A DNA stretch of 64,000 nt from Diplosphaera chodatii (Eukaryota > Chlorophyta > Trebouxiophyceae > Prasiolales > Stichococcaceae): contig JAALGY010000041.1 in NCBI GenBank assembly GCA_032358165.1, positions 248,001 to 312,000 on the forward strand, in the 5' to 3' direction. The number at the start of each line of letters is the position of its first letter. The stretch's first letter is position 1. The position numbers were made by a program, and so were the translations under genes. Below, piece after piece: positions 9,216-22,503 of this stretch. The notes under the pieces were generated by a model. That model saw nothing but the letters and a program-made list of their open reading frames with translations, made no database searches and was not told the origin of the DNA.

Positions 9216-12200
9216 ATGGCTGCCGCTGCAGCGGATGTCCGCACGGCATCCTCGGCGCACTCTGACGACAGCGGCAGCAGCAAACGTGTGTCCCACGAGC
9301 ACAACATACACGTTACAAGATGCTGAGCCGTGGGCCACAGTGTCGCACTCGGAGCGCTTCGTCGGCACGGAATCCCTCAATGCCCAACACCATCATGGCT
9401 CTGCAGGACGATGCACGGCTGCGGCGGGAGCGTGCGAATCAGGAAGCAGAGGATGCTGTTCGCGCGTTCAAGCGAGCGTCTGAGGCGCGCTACAAGGCAG
9501 ACGCTGCTGCACCAAAGGCGCGCCCCCAGCAGCAGGTGCAGTGCCACCCTTCTGCAACCTGCCTGCGTGTTGTTGCAGTGGCTGGAATGCTGTTGTTGCC
9601 GTGTCCGTGCAGCACCATCGTGAATTATGCCATCTCTATATCGCCTACGGCTTGATAGCGCATGGGGACTGTCAGATGTGCAGCACCAGCGTGCTTTTGG
9701 CTCTGCAGGGAAACGCTGCGGCTGTTGATGAGCGGCTGCGGCGGGAGCGTGCCAATCAGGAAGCAGAGGATGCTGTTCGCGCGTTCAAGCAAGCGTCTGT
9801 GAAGCGCTACAAGGCAGACACTGCCGCATCTGAGACGCGCCCCCAGCAGCAGGTGCAGTGCTTCTGCACCTGCCTGCGTGTCGTTGCAGTGGATGGAATG
9901 CTATCGTTGCCGTGTCCGTGCAGCACCATCCTGAAATATGCCATAGCCACCACTTCATCACCTTGCGTCACTCCCTCGCAGGCGTCCGGTGGCAAGACAC
10001 CGCCGAAGAAGCAGGCGGAGCCGTTGAAGGCCTCAAAGGCCGGCACCGGTCCTGGGCGCGACAGCGGCAGGACCTCAGCAACAGCAAAGGCGCCGTCGGA
10101 GGGCCCCTCAGCGGAGGAGACGAAGGCAAGGACGCAGGGGGTGCTACCGCTGTTGCCCCTGTGCTGAGCGGCGTAAAGAGCAGTGCATCATTCGAGGGTG
10201 CACTGCCAAGACGCCACACTGCCAGGAATCTGCACGCCTCGGCACGTGCTGGCCATCTGAGACGTGTGCAGGCACCGGCAGCAGCAGCGCAGCACCGTGG
10301 CCCCGCCATGGGAGATGCCACGTGGAGATGATACCTGCGCTGCAGATGGTGCTGCTGGACTCGCTGTATGGCACGGAGCGGGGGCTGTCGGTGTCATCGG
10401 AGCTGCGCGGCGAGATCGGCGAGCTCATCACGCAGCTGGAGGCGCGCAACCCCTCCGAGACGGCCAATGATGTGAGTACCTGCTGCTGGCCACCCCTGAT
10501 TGCAACCAACCGCTTGAAGTCTGTCTGAATGCTCAACATCAGCATGGTGCCAGGCCAGGAGTGTATTAGTCTGTGACAACAAGTGGTTGGTGCAGCAAGA
10601 TAGCTGCTTTGCTCAACAACAGCTGCTGGCTGCTCTCACATCCATCAGTGTTACAGAAGCGGTGACTTTTGCCGCCGCTCCATGCAGCCGGACCAGCTGT
10701 CGGGGGAGTGGAAGCTGGTGTACACGTACAACAGCGAGCTGTCCGCGCTGCTGGCGCTGTCCAAGCTGCCGTTCGTGACGGTCGGCGACATCACGCAAAC
10801 GATTGACGTCGCCGCTGGCACGGTCGTCAACAAGGTGCCTTGCTGCTTCCTAATTCTTCGCATGAGATGTTGCCCCCAGTCGCTTTGTGACCCCGCAACT
10901 CCGCAGCTAGCAGCCACCGCTGGCGCCGATCGCTCCTCAATGTGCAGGTCGCGCTGATGGACGGCGTCACGAGGACAGCATTCTCGTCGACCGCGAACTT
11001 CGAAGAGCGCAGCTCCAAGCTGCTGAACGTGCGCATCCCCTCCCTGCACCTGTATCCGTCCTTTGACGTTGCCCTGCTGTCGCTGTTTTCGTCAGCAGAC
11101 AGGAGCGACCGCGGCAGATTTGGATCGTGTCGTGTGCTCCTGCCTGCAGATCAAGTTTGTGCGGGGAGCGCTGGCGACGCCGCAGCTGCTGACGGACATC
11201 GACATCCCCGAGTCCGTGTCGCTGCTGGGCCAGACGGTGGACCTGCGTGACCTGCGCGACGCGCTGGCGCCAGCTCGCCGGAGCCTGCAGGACGCCTTCT
11301 CGCAGGTGGCTTTGGTGCTACTTTAGCGCAACCCGCTGGAATGCAACTGTAAAGCAGCTGGACTGTGACCTCGGCCCTGCTCGCTTCGTCCCTCAGCGGC
11401 AGCTGCATCGAAGTGCCCCAGAGTGACACGAGCCAGCGTAGGCATGATGCGGCTGCTGCAGTCGTTCGGAGTGGCTGACCCACACTGGGCCGTCCTGCAG
11501 GCGGCGTCGTTCTTGTCGCAGCAGCCCGACCTGTCGTTCGACATCCCGGAGGGCGCGCAGCAGGAGTCCTGGCTGATGACCACCTACCTGGACGAGGCAC
11601 GTATAAATTTGTAAATTTTGCTATAAATGGGTATAAATTTTATATATAATAATTATGAATCTGAACAGTAGGATGCAGGCAAAGGCAGTGACACACCTGG
11701 CTTGCCATTCTGTCTCAGCCAAAAGTGGGTGTTGCCTCTTGCTTGCGTGGTGCTTCGTTGAACGGCAGCAGCATCTTGGAATCAGGCCTCTGACACACTG
11801 ATCCCAGTCGGTTTCTATGTGGCGGTTCAATACCTGGTGACGCTGCAGCGCTGCTGTCATGCAGGACATGCGGGTGGCACGGGGCGATGGCAACAGCGTG
11901 TTTGTGCTGGTCAAGGAGCCGGGGTCAGCTTCGACAACTGGCAATGGCTCCAACGCCGCGGCGCAGAAAGGCAATGGCAGCGGGGGCGCCTGGAAGGTGG
12001 GAAGCCCCTCCGATCTCCGCTTGCCAGTGATAATCCTGTGCTCAACACCCTGGCTGCGACCACGGAAGCATGCCTCAGGACTTTGCAGGTGCAGCATCTC
12101 ATCGCAGTAGGCCGCCCTGAAGGCTGCAACCTGCTGACGCAATAGGGCTGCCGATGATCGGTCCATCTGTGTGTGTGCACCTGCAGGATGACCCGCTGCG

Positions 12201-12249
12201 GAACGGCTACTCAGGCGCGCCCCTCGTGAATCTGAACCTGCTTGCCTGA
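9216..12249 (+). CDS. FBN: PAP/fibrillin family protein 2 with duplicated N-terminal exon
   Basis: The first exon starts at the ATG at 9216 (MAAAAADVRTASSAHSDDSG), or upstream in the same frame, and is plastid-transit-like. Two near-repeat exons follow: 9407-9535 and 9709-9852 both encode RLRRERANQEAEDAVRAFK, a charged helical, probably coiled-coil segment. A Lys/Pro/Ser-rich linker follows (about 9981-10140). The fibrillin domain starts at about 10348 with MVLLDSLYGTERGLSVSSEL and ITQLEARNPSE. It continues with LSGEWKLVYTYNSELSALL (about 10687), VALMDGVTRTAFSSTANFEE (about 10950), IKFVRGALATP (about 11150), DLSFDIPEGAQQESWLMTTY LDE (about 11530) and VARGDGNSVFVLVKEPG (about 11870). The last exon, DDPLRNGYSGAPLVNLNLLA-stop, ends at 12249. 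A long N-terminal helical extension is unusual for the family. The 3' end is less certain than the domain call. Confidence 0.8.
9407..9852 (+). repeat. Tandem exon-plus-intron duplication
   Basis: Unit A (exon 9407-9535 plus following intron to about 9650) and unit B (exon 9709-9852 plus following intron to about 9955) align over exon and intron. The offset is about 302 bp, rising to 317 bp after a 15-bp insertion in exon B. The exons are 43 and 48 codons, both phase 0, so the duplication keeps the frame. Confidence 0.85.
11604..11660. other. AT-rich islet in a fibrillin 2 intron
   Basis: A short stretch of almost pure A/T with GTATAAATTT repeated (about 11599 and 11630) within otherwise GC-rich DNA. 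Possibly a fragment of an inserted element. Confidence 0.4.
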
Positions 12250-13275
12250 GCTGTGCAACCTGAGCTGTCACAATGAAGACACTGCGGTGTACGGTGTACC
12301 CTGCCAACTCCTCGTTCCAGCTTGTCACAGACTGCTTTTCGAGGTCTGGTTGTTAGCCTCGTGTGACTGCACAGGTTGACGCACGTACGGGAGCGTGCCC
12401 ACCAGCAGGCGGACTGACGGGGGACACTTCAATGCTGACACAGACGCAGCGGCGACGGCGGCCGTGACGCCGCCGGCGATGAACGTCGAGCCGCAGCTCA
12501 ACGGCGAGGGCGACATCAACTCCTACTGAGCACCGCTCGTGTTGCATACGCTGCGCGTGGCTGGGGACACAACACCAGAGCCGGAGGACAGTGGCTAGCG
12601 CAGTGAGCGACGGGGTCAACGCTGGCTAGCAGCACGTCACGCGGGCCAAGGGCAATGTGGTGGTTGGCAGACCTACAGGGTGGGAAGCGGGGTCAAGGGA
12701 CCTCTGAATTCAGAAAGGCCCGTCTGCAGGGGTGGCTAGCTACAAACATCAGAACATCATCAACGTTGAACTTTCTGTGGGTCTCGTACATGCAGTTGAC
12801 ATAACTTCATCTGTTGCGCTCCATCCGCCTCCATTTGGTTAACAAACTGCCCTTGGAAAGCGGTCACCATCAGAATGATGGAAAAGCACCACATGGCGGC
12901 CTTCGACTTTCCCAAGACATGGACAGGCCCAACAGCGACAACAAAAGCACGCGCTTTGTCGCGATACCTGCATTGCCAAGGCACAGTCTTTCATCTCGAA
13001 GCGTTGTGAGCACACGAACACATAGTGTCTTGACCCTTTGAAGGTCTGCCATCAGCTCGCAGGCGTCGGGTACACATAGGGCAGGTGCAGCTGATCGTCG
13101 CGGACGCTCAACAGCAGGTGCGCTCTAACGATGGTTTCACGTGCAAGAAGTCGTCATCTACAAGGTTCTCTCGCTGCTGCAGTTGCCGATTTCTAGGCTG
13201 CCATCGCACGCATGCCTGCCTTTCGGAGCAGGTACAAGCTGGTCATACTGTGCTTTGCTTGCAGGTGCCACGGTC
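12250..13275. other. Intergenic; possible alternative 3' exon of fibrillin 2
   Basis: About 1 kb before the GT2 start. The stretch 12438-12529 is open in a coding-like frame (TDAAATAAVTPPAMNVEPQ ... GDINSY-stop), but no splice donor in the last fibrillin exon joins to it in phase. It is recorded only as a possible alternative tail. Nothing recognisable lies in 12600-13275, which should hold the GT2 promoter. Confidence 0.35.
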
Positions 13276-16200
13276 ATGGAGACCTATGCAACATTTGTGA
13301 CCATCCTGGACGCGCTTCTCAGCATCTTCATCGCGCTGAGCATCGTCGTGGCCATCGACCGAGCCCTCTTCACAGCCCGATATGCCTACATGAAGGTGCA
13401 CCAGGGACTCCATCCGCCCAGTACTCGCCATGTTTCATGCTGCATGGCTCCGTGTCAGAACAGCGCAAACCCTGCCACGCTCGAGATCCGACGCGCTGGG
13501 CAGCCAATGCTGCATATAGCTTCCCGTGTGCAGTTTGCGCCCGGCCTGTGGTTTGGTCCAAAGGGTCGCCTCTGCGCGCAGATGCGCATTTGGACGACCG
13601 GGAAGAAGCCTGAGGAGCACTACCCGTTCGCCATGCTGCCAGACGCCAAAGTTTGCAGCATGTTGTACCCCATGTGCGCCTCGCTTCTCGTCGCACATGT
13701 GTCATACACCAGCAAGCGAGGATGCCACAATTCCTGCAGCTGCCAGCTCGCAATCATTGACGCAGCTGGTACCACTGCTGCAGGGTGGTGGTCCAGGTCC
13801 CCTGCTGCAATGAGCGCGGCGTGTGTCAGGTGCTGTCCGAGGCACTGCGGTGTCCCCGCCCCCTGCCCTGCAGCAGCTACAGATGCCTTGTTGCTGCAGC
13901 CATGCTGCTTGTGCCCTAGACAGGTCGTTCGCAGCCGAGTCTCACCACCGCCACCACGGACACTGCGCCGAGCTGAGGTGCACCCGCATCGTCTGTGCAG
14001 GTTGCTATCGACCATGTCGCGGCGTTCGACTGGCCGCGGGAGCGCCTCATCATCCAGATCTGCGACGACTCCGAGGACCAGGTGTGCTTGACTTCTGCCC
14101 ACCCTGTGTGGCAGTTTGACCTAAATGACAGCTTCATTGAATGTCTGACCATAAGTTGACTGAAATGCATGGGTACTTCAACACCTCTGTGCGCCGCTCT
14201 GTGTGAATGCCAAGTACTTTGCGGCTGGCAGCAACGACCAACGATCACCTGGGGGTTGCGCAGGTGACGAAGGACATGATCGACGACAAGGTGGCCGAGT
14301 GGCTGGAGGCCGGGACCCGCATCGAGGTCATGCGCCGCGGCAACCGCGTCGGGTGCGCTTGCTTTGGTTCAGTGCTTTGTGCACACGTAGACATGTCCGC
14401 CTGTGTATGCCAGGAACTGTCTCAAGAGATTGTGTGCGTGCACATCAATCAGGTGCAGGCAACTGACAAAGGGTTAGCAGCCGGCAAACTGTGTTGTACC
14501 TGATGGTCCATGCAAATGATAAAGACCCTCCTGCATGTGCCTGCAGGTACAAGGCGGGCGCGCTGTCGTACGGCATGAAGCTGTTTGGCGACACCATCGA
14601 CTATGTGGCGGTCTTCGACTCCGACTTCCAGCCGAGCCCCTCCTTCCTGCGCGACCTCATCCCCTACCTGGTCGCCAACCCAACGGTCGGCTGGGTCCAG
14701 GTGAGAGACTACCGTAATGTGAAGTCACCCGGATCACTACACATAGTGCTTTGGCAGATCATATACCGATGTCAGTTGTGCACAAGCTGCTGAGGTGGTG
14801 CAGTGCTGGCTGCTGCAGAGCCGCTGGATCTTCACGAACCCCGACGAGTCCTACCTCACAAAGGTGAGCACCCTGCAGCGAGTTGTCAGCACGCAGCTGC
14901 TGCTGGTGTCAGCGTCGCCATGAGACGTGTGCATGCAGCTGGACAGCCTGACTCTGTAGTCAAGTGATGACAGTCCCCTGCGATATCTATGTCCATGCAG
15001 GCACAGCAGCTGAGCCTGAACTACCACTTCAACTGCGAGCAGCGCGTTTGCTTCGCCACAGGCACATACTTCGGGTTCAACGGTGACTGCCGCCTGCATG
15101 TGATATTGTGCCGACCCTCCTGTGTACCGTCTGTACACACTGTGGCCTGCTGTGACCTACTGCCACGATAGTGCACTAGTGACAGCAAGCTGCACAGTAT
15201 GGGTTCATCTTCTGTGCGCCAGGCACGGGCGGCATCTGGCGACGCACCTGCATCGAGAACATCGGCGGCTGGAACCACCGCACCACAGTCGAGGACATGG
15301 ATCTGTCGCTGCGCTGCCACCTGGCCGGCTGGAAGTGCATCTACGTCAATGATGTCACGTCCTGGAATGAGGTGCATTGGGAAGCGCAGAGCAAAGCGTA
15401 CCTGATGCTGTCAAGGGCAGGGCACCAGACACTGAGGTCCGCGATCCCCACGCACCCCAGTGAAGGTCGCAAGACTCCAGTGCAAGACCCGATGTTTGAT
15501 GCCCTGCAGCTGCCGGCCAGCCTGTTCGCCTACCGCAAGCAGCAGCACAGGTGGAGCGCCGGACCCACGCAGCTCATCAAGCTGGCGACGCGCGAGGTGC
15601 GGACTATTAGCACACAGACTTCCGGCGGCCCTGAACCACAACCTGATCACTGGGACGAACACGCAAAGCTTCTCAGCATGTTAAACTGGATGTGACAAGC
15701 ATACGGAGGGCAACTGGCCAGGTGGCGCTTGGTGCAGTGGTGCGAGCTGCCGTTATGACGCACACACTTTCACACGGCATGTGTTTTCAACGATTCGCAG
15801 GTGTTGGACGCCAAGATCAGCGTCATGCAGAAGCTGGACATCCTGGTTTGCTGCTTCGGGCTCAGGAAGGTGCACATCTCGTTTGGGTTGGAACAGCGTG
15901 CTGAGCTCGTCATTCCCAGCGTGTGTCATGGTTCACCAGGCGATGTTGCACAGTGCATGCACATGGCGGCATCGTGTCAGACTCATGCTGTCTTATCAAA
16001 CCTGCAGATCGCGACGCACTTCGTCACCCTTGGCTTCTTCTGCCTGCTGCTCCCCTTGGCTATCGTCACCCCTGAGGTACCGATACTGTCCCATCCAGTC
16101 TGACCCATGTCAAAGATGCCCTCAAGTCCAGTAGCGCTGCCTGACCATGGCATGTACGCCAGTTGGGTGTGGTCAGATGCTGATGTCTACAGGTGCTACG

Positions 16201-17678
16201 GCCAATGAAGCATATTTAATTGTACTCGCAGATCACGGTGCCGATCTTCGCCATTGTGCACCTCCCATCCATCATCACCCTGTCCACCGCCTGGTTCACA
16301 CCCGGCGGCTGGATGTACATCATCATGTGAGCAACTCCTGTGGCCATGCTGTCCTGCTGTCACCTGTAACATCGGGCGATATTTGCTCGTAAAAGATACA
16401 TCCGCTGCTACAGCATGTTGTACCTGTCTCGTGTTTGGTCTGACACGCTGATGCCACCTGCAGGTACGTGCTGTTCGAGAATGCCATGTCCATCGTGAAG
16501 CTGAATGCCGTCATTGCCGGCGCATTCAATCTCAAGGGCGTCAACGAGTGGGTGAGTCACCCGTTTATCAATACAGTTCAAGTGCAATCAACAACTTACA
16601 AGGATGCAGAAGCCTGGTGTTGCAGGACATCCCAATCCTGTGAGCACTTCAACCTGGCAGCTGCACTAGGAATCTGCTTATAGATGACCTGTGCTGAGCT
16701 GAATGCACCTGCCATGAGCAGGTGGTCACCACCAAGACGGGCAGCGGCTCGGCTGCGGCCAAAAAGGCAAATGCACAAGTCGACGCTGACGCACCTGCTG
16801 CCGATGATGCGGCTGTTGTGCCGGTGAGCAGTCTGGAACAGTAAGCTCTGATTCATCCCCATTTTGCATTGCTGACTGACTAACCAAGCTGACACCATGG
16901 CGCCTCTGACATTGTGACGCAGCCAACCAAAGGCAGTCTCCGCTGATGCTGATCAGAGTATTGCACTTCTACTTGAGTTGCAGGTGCGCACATTGTACGT
17001 GCGCGAGATGGTGTTCGGCGCGTACATGATCGCATGCTCTCTCATTGGCCTGCGCCACAACTCCCACTGGGGCTTCTCCGTGTACCTGTCGCTACAGGTA
17101 GGTGCTGCAGAGTCAACCGCTGCATTCATGCATGCCAGCAACATCTGCCAGCTGTGCGTCCCCCTGTGCAACCACCACGCTCATCAGTGACGCCACACAC
17201 CCATCCGGTTTGTAGCACGCTCCTTGGTCGCTGGATGCTCGGTGTGTGCCGATGTGCTGCTGGGCTTCACTGCAGGGCATGGCGTTCCTGGCGTTCGCCT
17301 TCAACCTGGTGGACCAGGGCCAGCTGCTGGGCCGCCCGCTGGACACGCACAAGCTGCGCCAGCTGCCGGCGATGGCGGCGCCGGCGGCGCGCCTGCAGGT
17401 GCGTCCCATCTTTCGGTCGTGCTGCTCACCGCCCAGGGTGTGCAGTGGCCTCTGCCATGTTTCTGTCGTATGCACCACAGCAGCTGCCGCCGGGTGGTGC
17501 GCCTGCAGCTTTTGCATGCAGGCTGCAGCACTGGCTGCTTCTGCCTAATATGGTGACTTTGTGGGTGTGCATGCTCATTGGTGACATGCAAGTGGTGCAG
17601 GGACTCATCACGGAGGGCTGCTCCCACCTGCGCGGCATCAACACCCTCATCAAGGAGGCCAACCTGCGGCAGCACTAG
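13276..17678 (+). CDS. CslA/CslC-type family 2 polysaccharide synthase
   Basis: A processive beta-glycan synthase of the Golgi or plasma membrane. The start chosen is the ATG at 13276 (METYATFVTILDALLSIF), the first transmembrane helix. Exons read in order: EEHYPFAMLPDAK (about 13610); VVVQVPCCNERGV (about 13790), the family's conserved VQxPxxNE; VAAFDWPRERLIIQICDDS (about 14020), with the first catalytic Asp; VAEWLEAGTRIEVMRR (14290); YVAVFDSDFQPSPSFL (14600), the DxD; GIWRRTCIENIGGW and TVEDMDLSLRCHLAGW (about 15240-15330), the ED; KQQHRWSAGP (15540), the QxxRW. C-terminal membrane helices follow at 16010-16080, 16230-16330, 16470-16550, 16990-17095 and 17280-17350. The last exon ends EANLRQH-stop at 17678. 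Plant CslA makes mannan and CslC makes xyloglucan backbone; single algal homologs predate that split, so the product is not predictable. Confidence 0.9.
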
Positions 17679-18120
17679 CCGGTGTGCAGCACTCAGCAGA
17701 GGCGACGTAAACTATCCCCACTGGGATTGCCAGCCACTTCTGGGCGGATCTGTATATCAGCACCAGCACTCAGTGTGCTCCATAGCCATGCTAGTACGAG
17801 GCTCAGTATTAGTGGACATGAGGGTTTTGGTATCTGCGTCAGATGCATGGCATATGGGGGGGATCCTCCCTGCCCTCCCGCTACGTGAACATGCGCTGGG
17901 GACCTTCAGCTGCATTTGATGCTTCTTGATCATCGATTGTTGATTGCAGTCCAAGTATGAGCTCGCAGGACTTGCATTGGTTTTCGATTGTTGCTTGCTG
18001 GCCAGCCTTACATTCGGAATGTGGTGTTCTCTAACTGCTGCAGCGTGCGTCTATGACAACAGAAACCCATCGTTTGATCCCAGCACCCCAGTGCCAAGCA
18101 ACAAGGCTGAACTGCCAATA
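17679..18120. other. Intergenic between convergent genes
   Basis: About 440 bp between the GT2 stop (+) and the F-box/LRR stop (-). Presumably two 3' UTRs. No feature was recognised. Confidence 0.5.
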
Positions 18121-20261
18121 TCAGGTGTGTACCACAAACGTCTGCAGGTGCGGCAGGAGTTCTCGCAGCTGGTCCCGACCCCGCCGCTGGATGCCGGTGC
18201 AGCCGCTGATGTCTAGGGTGTGCAGCGTCTGGGCGCAGTGCTTCGACAGCGCTTCAACGGCCCTGCAGCGCAAGACACACCATTTGAGAACGACGAGGAC
18301 ATGCGCGACCTGCAACACGATGCACTGCAAAGCACTGCAAATCAACCACCAAGTCCAGCGCCCAAGTCAGGCGTTGTGGGCCGTTTTGCATCTGAGCTCT
18401 GTACAGTGTAGCACACGACCTTCACGCGCCTGTCGGTCAGGGTGCGCAGGCCATGCAGGCTGAGCAGCTCCAGCTGCCTGCACCCTGCTGCCAGCGCGAC
18501 CACAGCTGCATCACCGACACGTACACACCTGCAAAGACGGGTCCTTCGTCAAGACCACAGCGATGTCCGAAAGCATGCTTGTACAGCCAACATTAGGAAC
18601 AAAAATTGGTCAGCGTGCCTCATCCTGGACCGCAGGCTACTGCATGCTGCCCATGCACAATTGAGCACTAGCCATTGGTCCCAGCGCAAGCGAATGACCT
18701 CCACGGCCATCGGTGAGCGCGGAATGTGGACAGCAGCCACAAGTCCCGACATAAAGTCCAAGGAGCAGCTCACCAGCTGAGCGTCAGCTGGCGCAGGTCG
18801 CTGCAGGCAGCTAACGCCCCCACGCCAACGTCCGTCACGAGGGCAGCCCCCGTCAGGTCCAGCACCTGAAATCCAGTCATGTCACTTCTTGACCTCTTGC
18901 CCCCGACGGACGCCAAAAGTTGACACATTGCTCGTGCCAATCCACCGCTGGCGGCATGTGACACATGCGGCATCTGGTCCAGCGCAGCCTGCAGCGCCCT
19001 AGGAGGTGTGCTGCAAGAGCGCAGGTGGCAATCACATCCACGCTTGCACCCTGATGCAGGCGATGCGCTGCGCTAAATGGCAATACTGCGGACGACGAAG
19101 TAGGGGCTGAAAGGGCTGGAGGGGCGCTTACCTGTAGGTGCGGCAAATGTGCGATGGCCTTGAGCCCCACATCTGTGATGCCCGAGTTGGCATACAGCCG
19201 CAACACCCGCAGCCGCTTGCTGTGCAGCCCGATCGCCTCAAGACCCTCGTCTGAAACCGCCACACACCTGCCGATATGCAAATCCAAAAGCATCACGAAG
19301 GGTGGCACCCTTCGACTCCTCAGCGCGATCCCCGACACCCGTCCAGCCAAACATCACAGCATTTGAAGAGCATTTGGAGGACAGGCGTACGCTTTGCAGG
19401 GGATTGCACCTGGTGAGGTCGAGCTCTGTGAGCTGGGAGCACGTCGCTGCGACGGCTGCCACACCCGAATCGCCTATCCGTTTGCAGCCTGACACGTTCA
19501 GCGAGCGCAGCCCGTGGCAGCTGGCAGCAGCTGCTTGCAGCACCGCATCGCTGACATTCAGGTTCCAGTACAGCGACAGCGCCGCGAGCTGCGGGCTGCC
19601 CCGTAGGAGCGGCACCACGCCTGCATCTGTCACCCTGCGCAGGCCGGCAATGCAACACGTTGACCTCTGCCGATGCGATGCAGCATACATCGACCTGTGC
19701 GTGCTTGGCACGAGATCGCCACCGCTGCCAGTGCAGAGGTGCTGACGCATGTCAGGGACGCTGCTCGCTCGAACGCGAAGTCTGGCGCTCAGTCGCTCCT
19801 GACGAGCGCTCACTGCTGACAGGCGTTGAGGTTGAGCGACTCCAGCGGTATGCCGCTCATGTCCGCCAGGACATTGTCATTGACGCCGACCGCAAATTCA
19901 AGCACCACGTGGCGCAGGTGCTGTCGCGCAGCTGGGCTGCGCAGCAGCTGCGGCAGCAGGGCGCCCGCCTGCTGGTTGCCCGACAGGTCGATGGTCTCCC
20001 ACAGGCTGGGGTGCTCCGCCGCATGCGCCCATTCCTGCAGACGACAGTTCGATACCATCATTGAACCGGCTCACTCTGAATGCACTCGAACGTTTGTGCT
20101 CGTTGTGTGAGGCACTCTATACTATTTGAACGGATTCACGGTGAGACTCTTGCAGGTCGCACAGCAGCGACTAGTACCATGATCCATACCTTGTTCACAA
20201 GGGCAGCCCGCGCCCTGTCGCGTGGGCTTAGCCGGCTCAGGATGTGTGTGATTGCCGACAT
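18121..20261 (-). CDS. F-box / leucine-rich-repeat protein (FBXL type)
   Basis: Predicted SCF ubiquitin-ligase substrate adaptor. The start is at or upstream of the ATG at 20259-20261 (MSAITHILSRLSPRDRARAA), which with the next exon (EWAHAAEHPSLWETIDLSGN, about 20040-19990) makes a typical F-box: L-P/S-R ... L-V-N-K ... W ... W-x-x-I-D-L. LRRs follow: VNDNVLADMSGIPLESLNLN (about 19830), RRVTDAGVVPLLRGSPQLAA (about 19640), VSDAVLQAAAASCHGLRSLN and IGDSGVAAVAATCSQLTELD (19560-19420), VSDEGLEAIGLHSKRLRVLR and ITDVGLKAIAHLPHLQ (19250-19135), VLDLTGAALVTDVGVGALAA (about 18860), AAVVALAAGCRQLELLSLHG (about 18480). The last exon is LHTLDISGCTGIQRRG, ending FVVHT-stop at 18121. The repeats follow the cysteine-containing AMN1/FBXL pattern, L-x-x-C/S-x-x-I/V-T/S-D-x-G. 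The substrate is unknown. Confidence 0.85.
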
Positions 20262-20706
20262 GCTGTTTAGAATTGCAAGTGTGCCTGTTGGCGTGGCGCA
20301 GCATGTCTGAATGTGAACATCTTCGTGCAGGTGGCCGCCGATCTCACAACGGCGGTTGCTGGGACCTGTGACTGACGATCTGACGGTCTGCAGGTGGCAG
20401 CAGTGCCCTGGGTGGTGCTGCACCGTGAGATGCTACATGCGTCACTACTGGCACGCAGCAGGTCGTTTCACGCGTTGAGGTGGCATACTGCAAATCGACT
20501 AGACTGCTGGCTTCGTCAATGCCCCGCAATAATTGCAGCATGTGCGTCATGCAGGTCGAAATACCGTGCTGAGAAAGGGCAAACCAGAGTGCTGCAGGAA
20601 CTGGCACCTGCAAATAGCAGTCCTAGCTACATCTCTCCACATTCTGATATCAACACCGTCATGCGCGGCTTATTGTTGGCGCCACATTGCACCTGCAGGG
20701 CCAGCA
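20262..20706. other. Intergenic upstream of the F-box gene
   Basis: About 445 bp between the F-box start and the cyclophilin 3' end, both on the minus strand. It may include additional N-terminal codons of the F-box protein, because the frame stays open upstream of 20261 for a short distance. No other feature seen. Confidence 0.4.
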
Positions 20707-21809
<1,103 letters not shown>

Positions 21810-22503
21810 GGTCAGGCCTCAGGACCGCACCGCTGCCGGCGTAGACAATCTGATCAGCAGCCTGCTGTCAGTCTCAGGGGGATGAGGAAGTTATTCAAAG
21901 CTGTTCCTGTCCTGAAGTATCGCCTCTGATGCTCTTATGTACATAACAGCAGGACTGCAGACTGCATGCGCAGCAGATCAAGCCAGCAGATGCAGTGCTT
22001 ATCTGCACCGTCAAGTTGCTGGGGGCAAGCGCCTGGCAGTAAATCGTAAGTGTCGTGTCAATGCACGCAAGCAACTGCGATTCTCAAAGTGCACCTCGGT
22101 TCGGCTCGAGAGCCAGTCCAGCGCCTCGCTTTGGGCACCCTGCAGTGACGGCTCATGCAAAGTTGCAGCCAGTTATAGGCAACATGCGCAATCACTCTCA
22201 ATTATTGCATCTTGCAGTTGATGCATTGAGAGTGACGCTCAGAGTTACAACATCGCAGCACCGCCGAGCTGCCATCAGGGAAAATTCGCTGGGCAAACCT
22301 GCTGGCCGACATCCTGGTGCAGGTTGACACCTGGTCAACTGCTGCACAGAGCATCGAGTTCAGCAATTGCCTGCCACCTGAGCAACACTCCTGGTTCGAG
22401 TCGGTACCACACCAGCCAGCGGAGCGAAGCCACTATCACTTAGTGGTAGCAGGCGCCCAGCAGCACCGCCTCCTCAGCCGCAGCACCGAGTGGCAAGCAC
22501 AGC
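21810..22503. promoter_or_regulatory. Divergent promoter region, cyclophilin / bystin
   Basis: About 700 bp between the two start codons. No coding exon supported. Two housekeeping genes linked to RNP biogenesis share it. No specific element was identified. Confidence 0.45.

Noticed and set aside
12438..12529. Alternative 3' exon of fibrillin 2 ending GDINSY
   Set aside because: It reads well, but no donor in the preceding exon joins it in phase; noted under the intergenic entry only.
13620..14102. 160-codon minus-strand frame
   Set aside because: Antisense to GT2 exons carrying VQVPCCNE and the first catalytic Asp.
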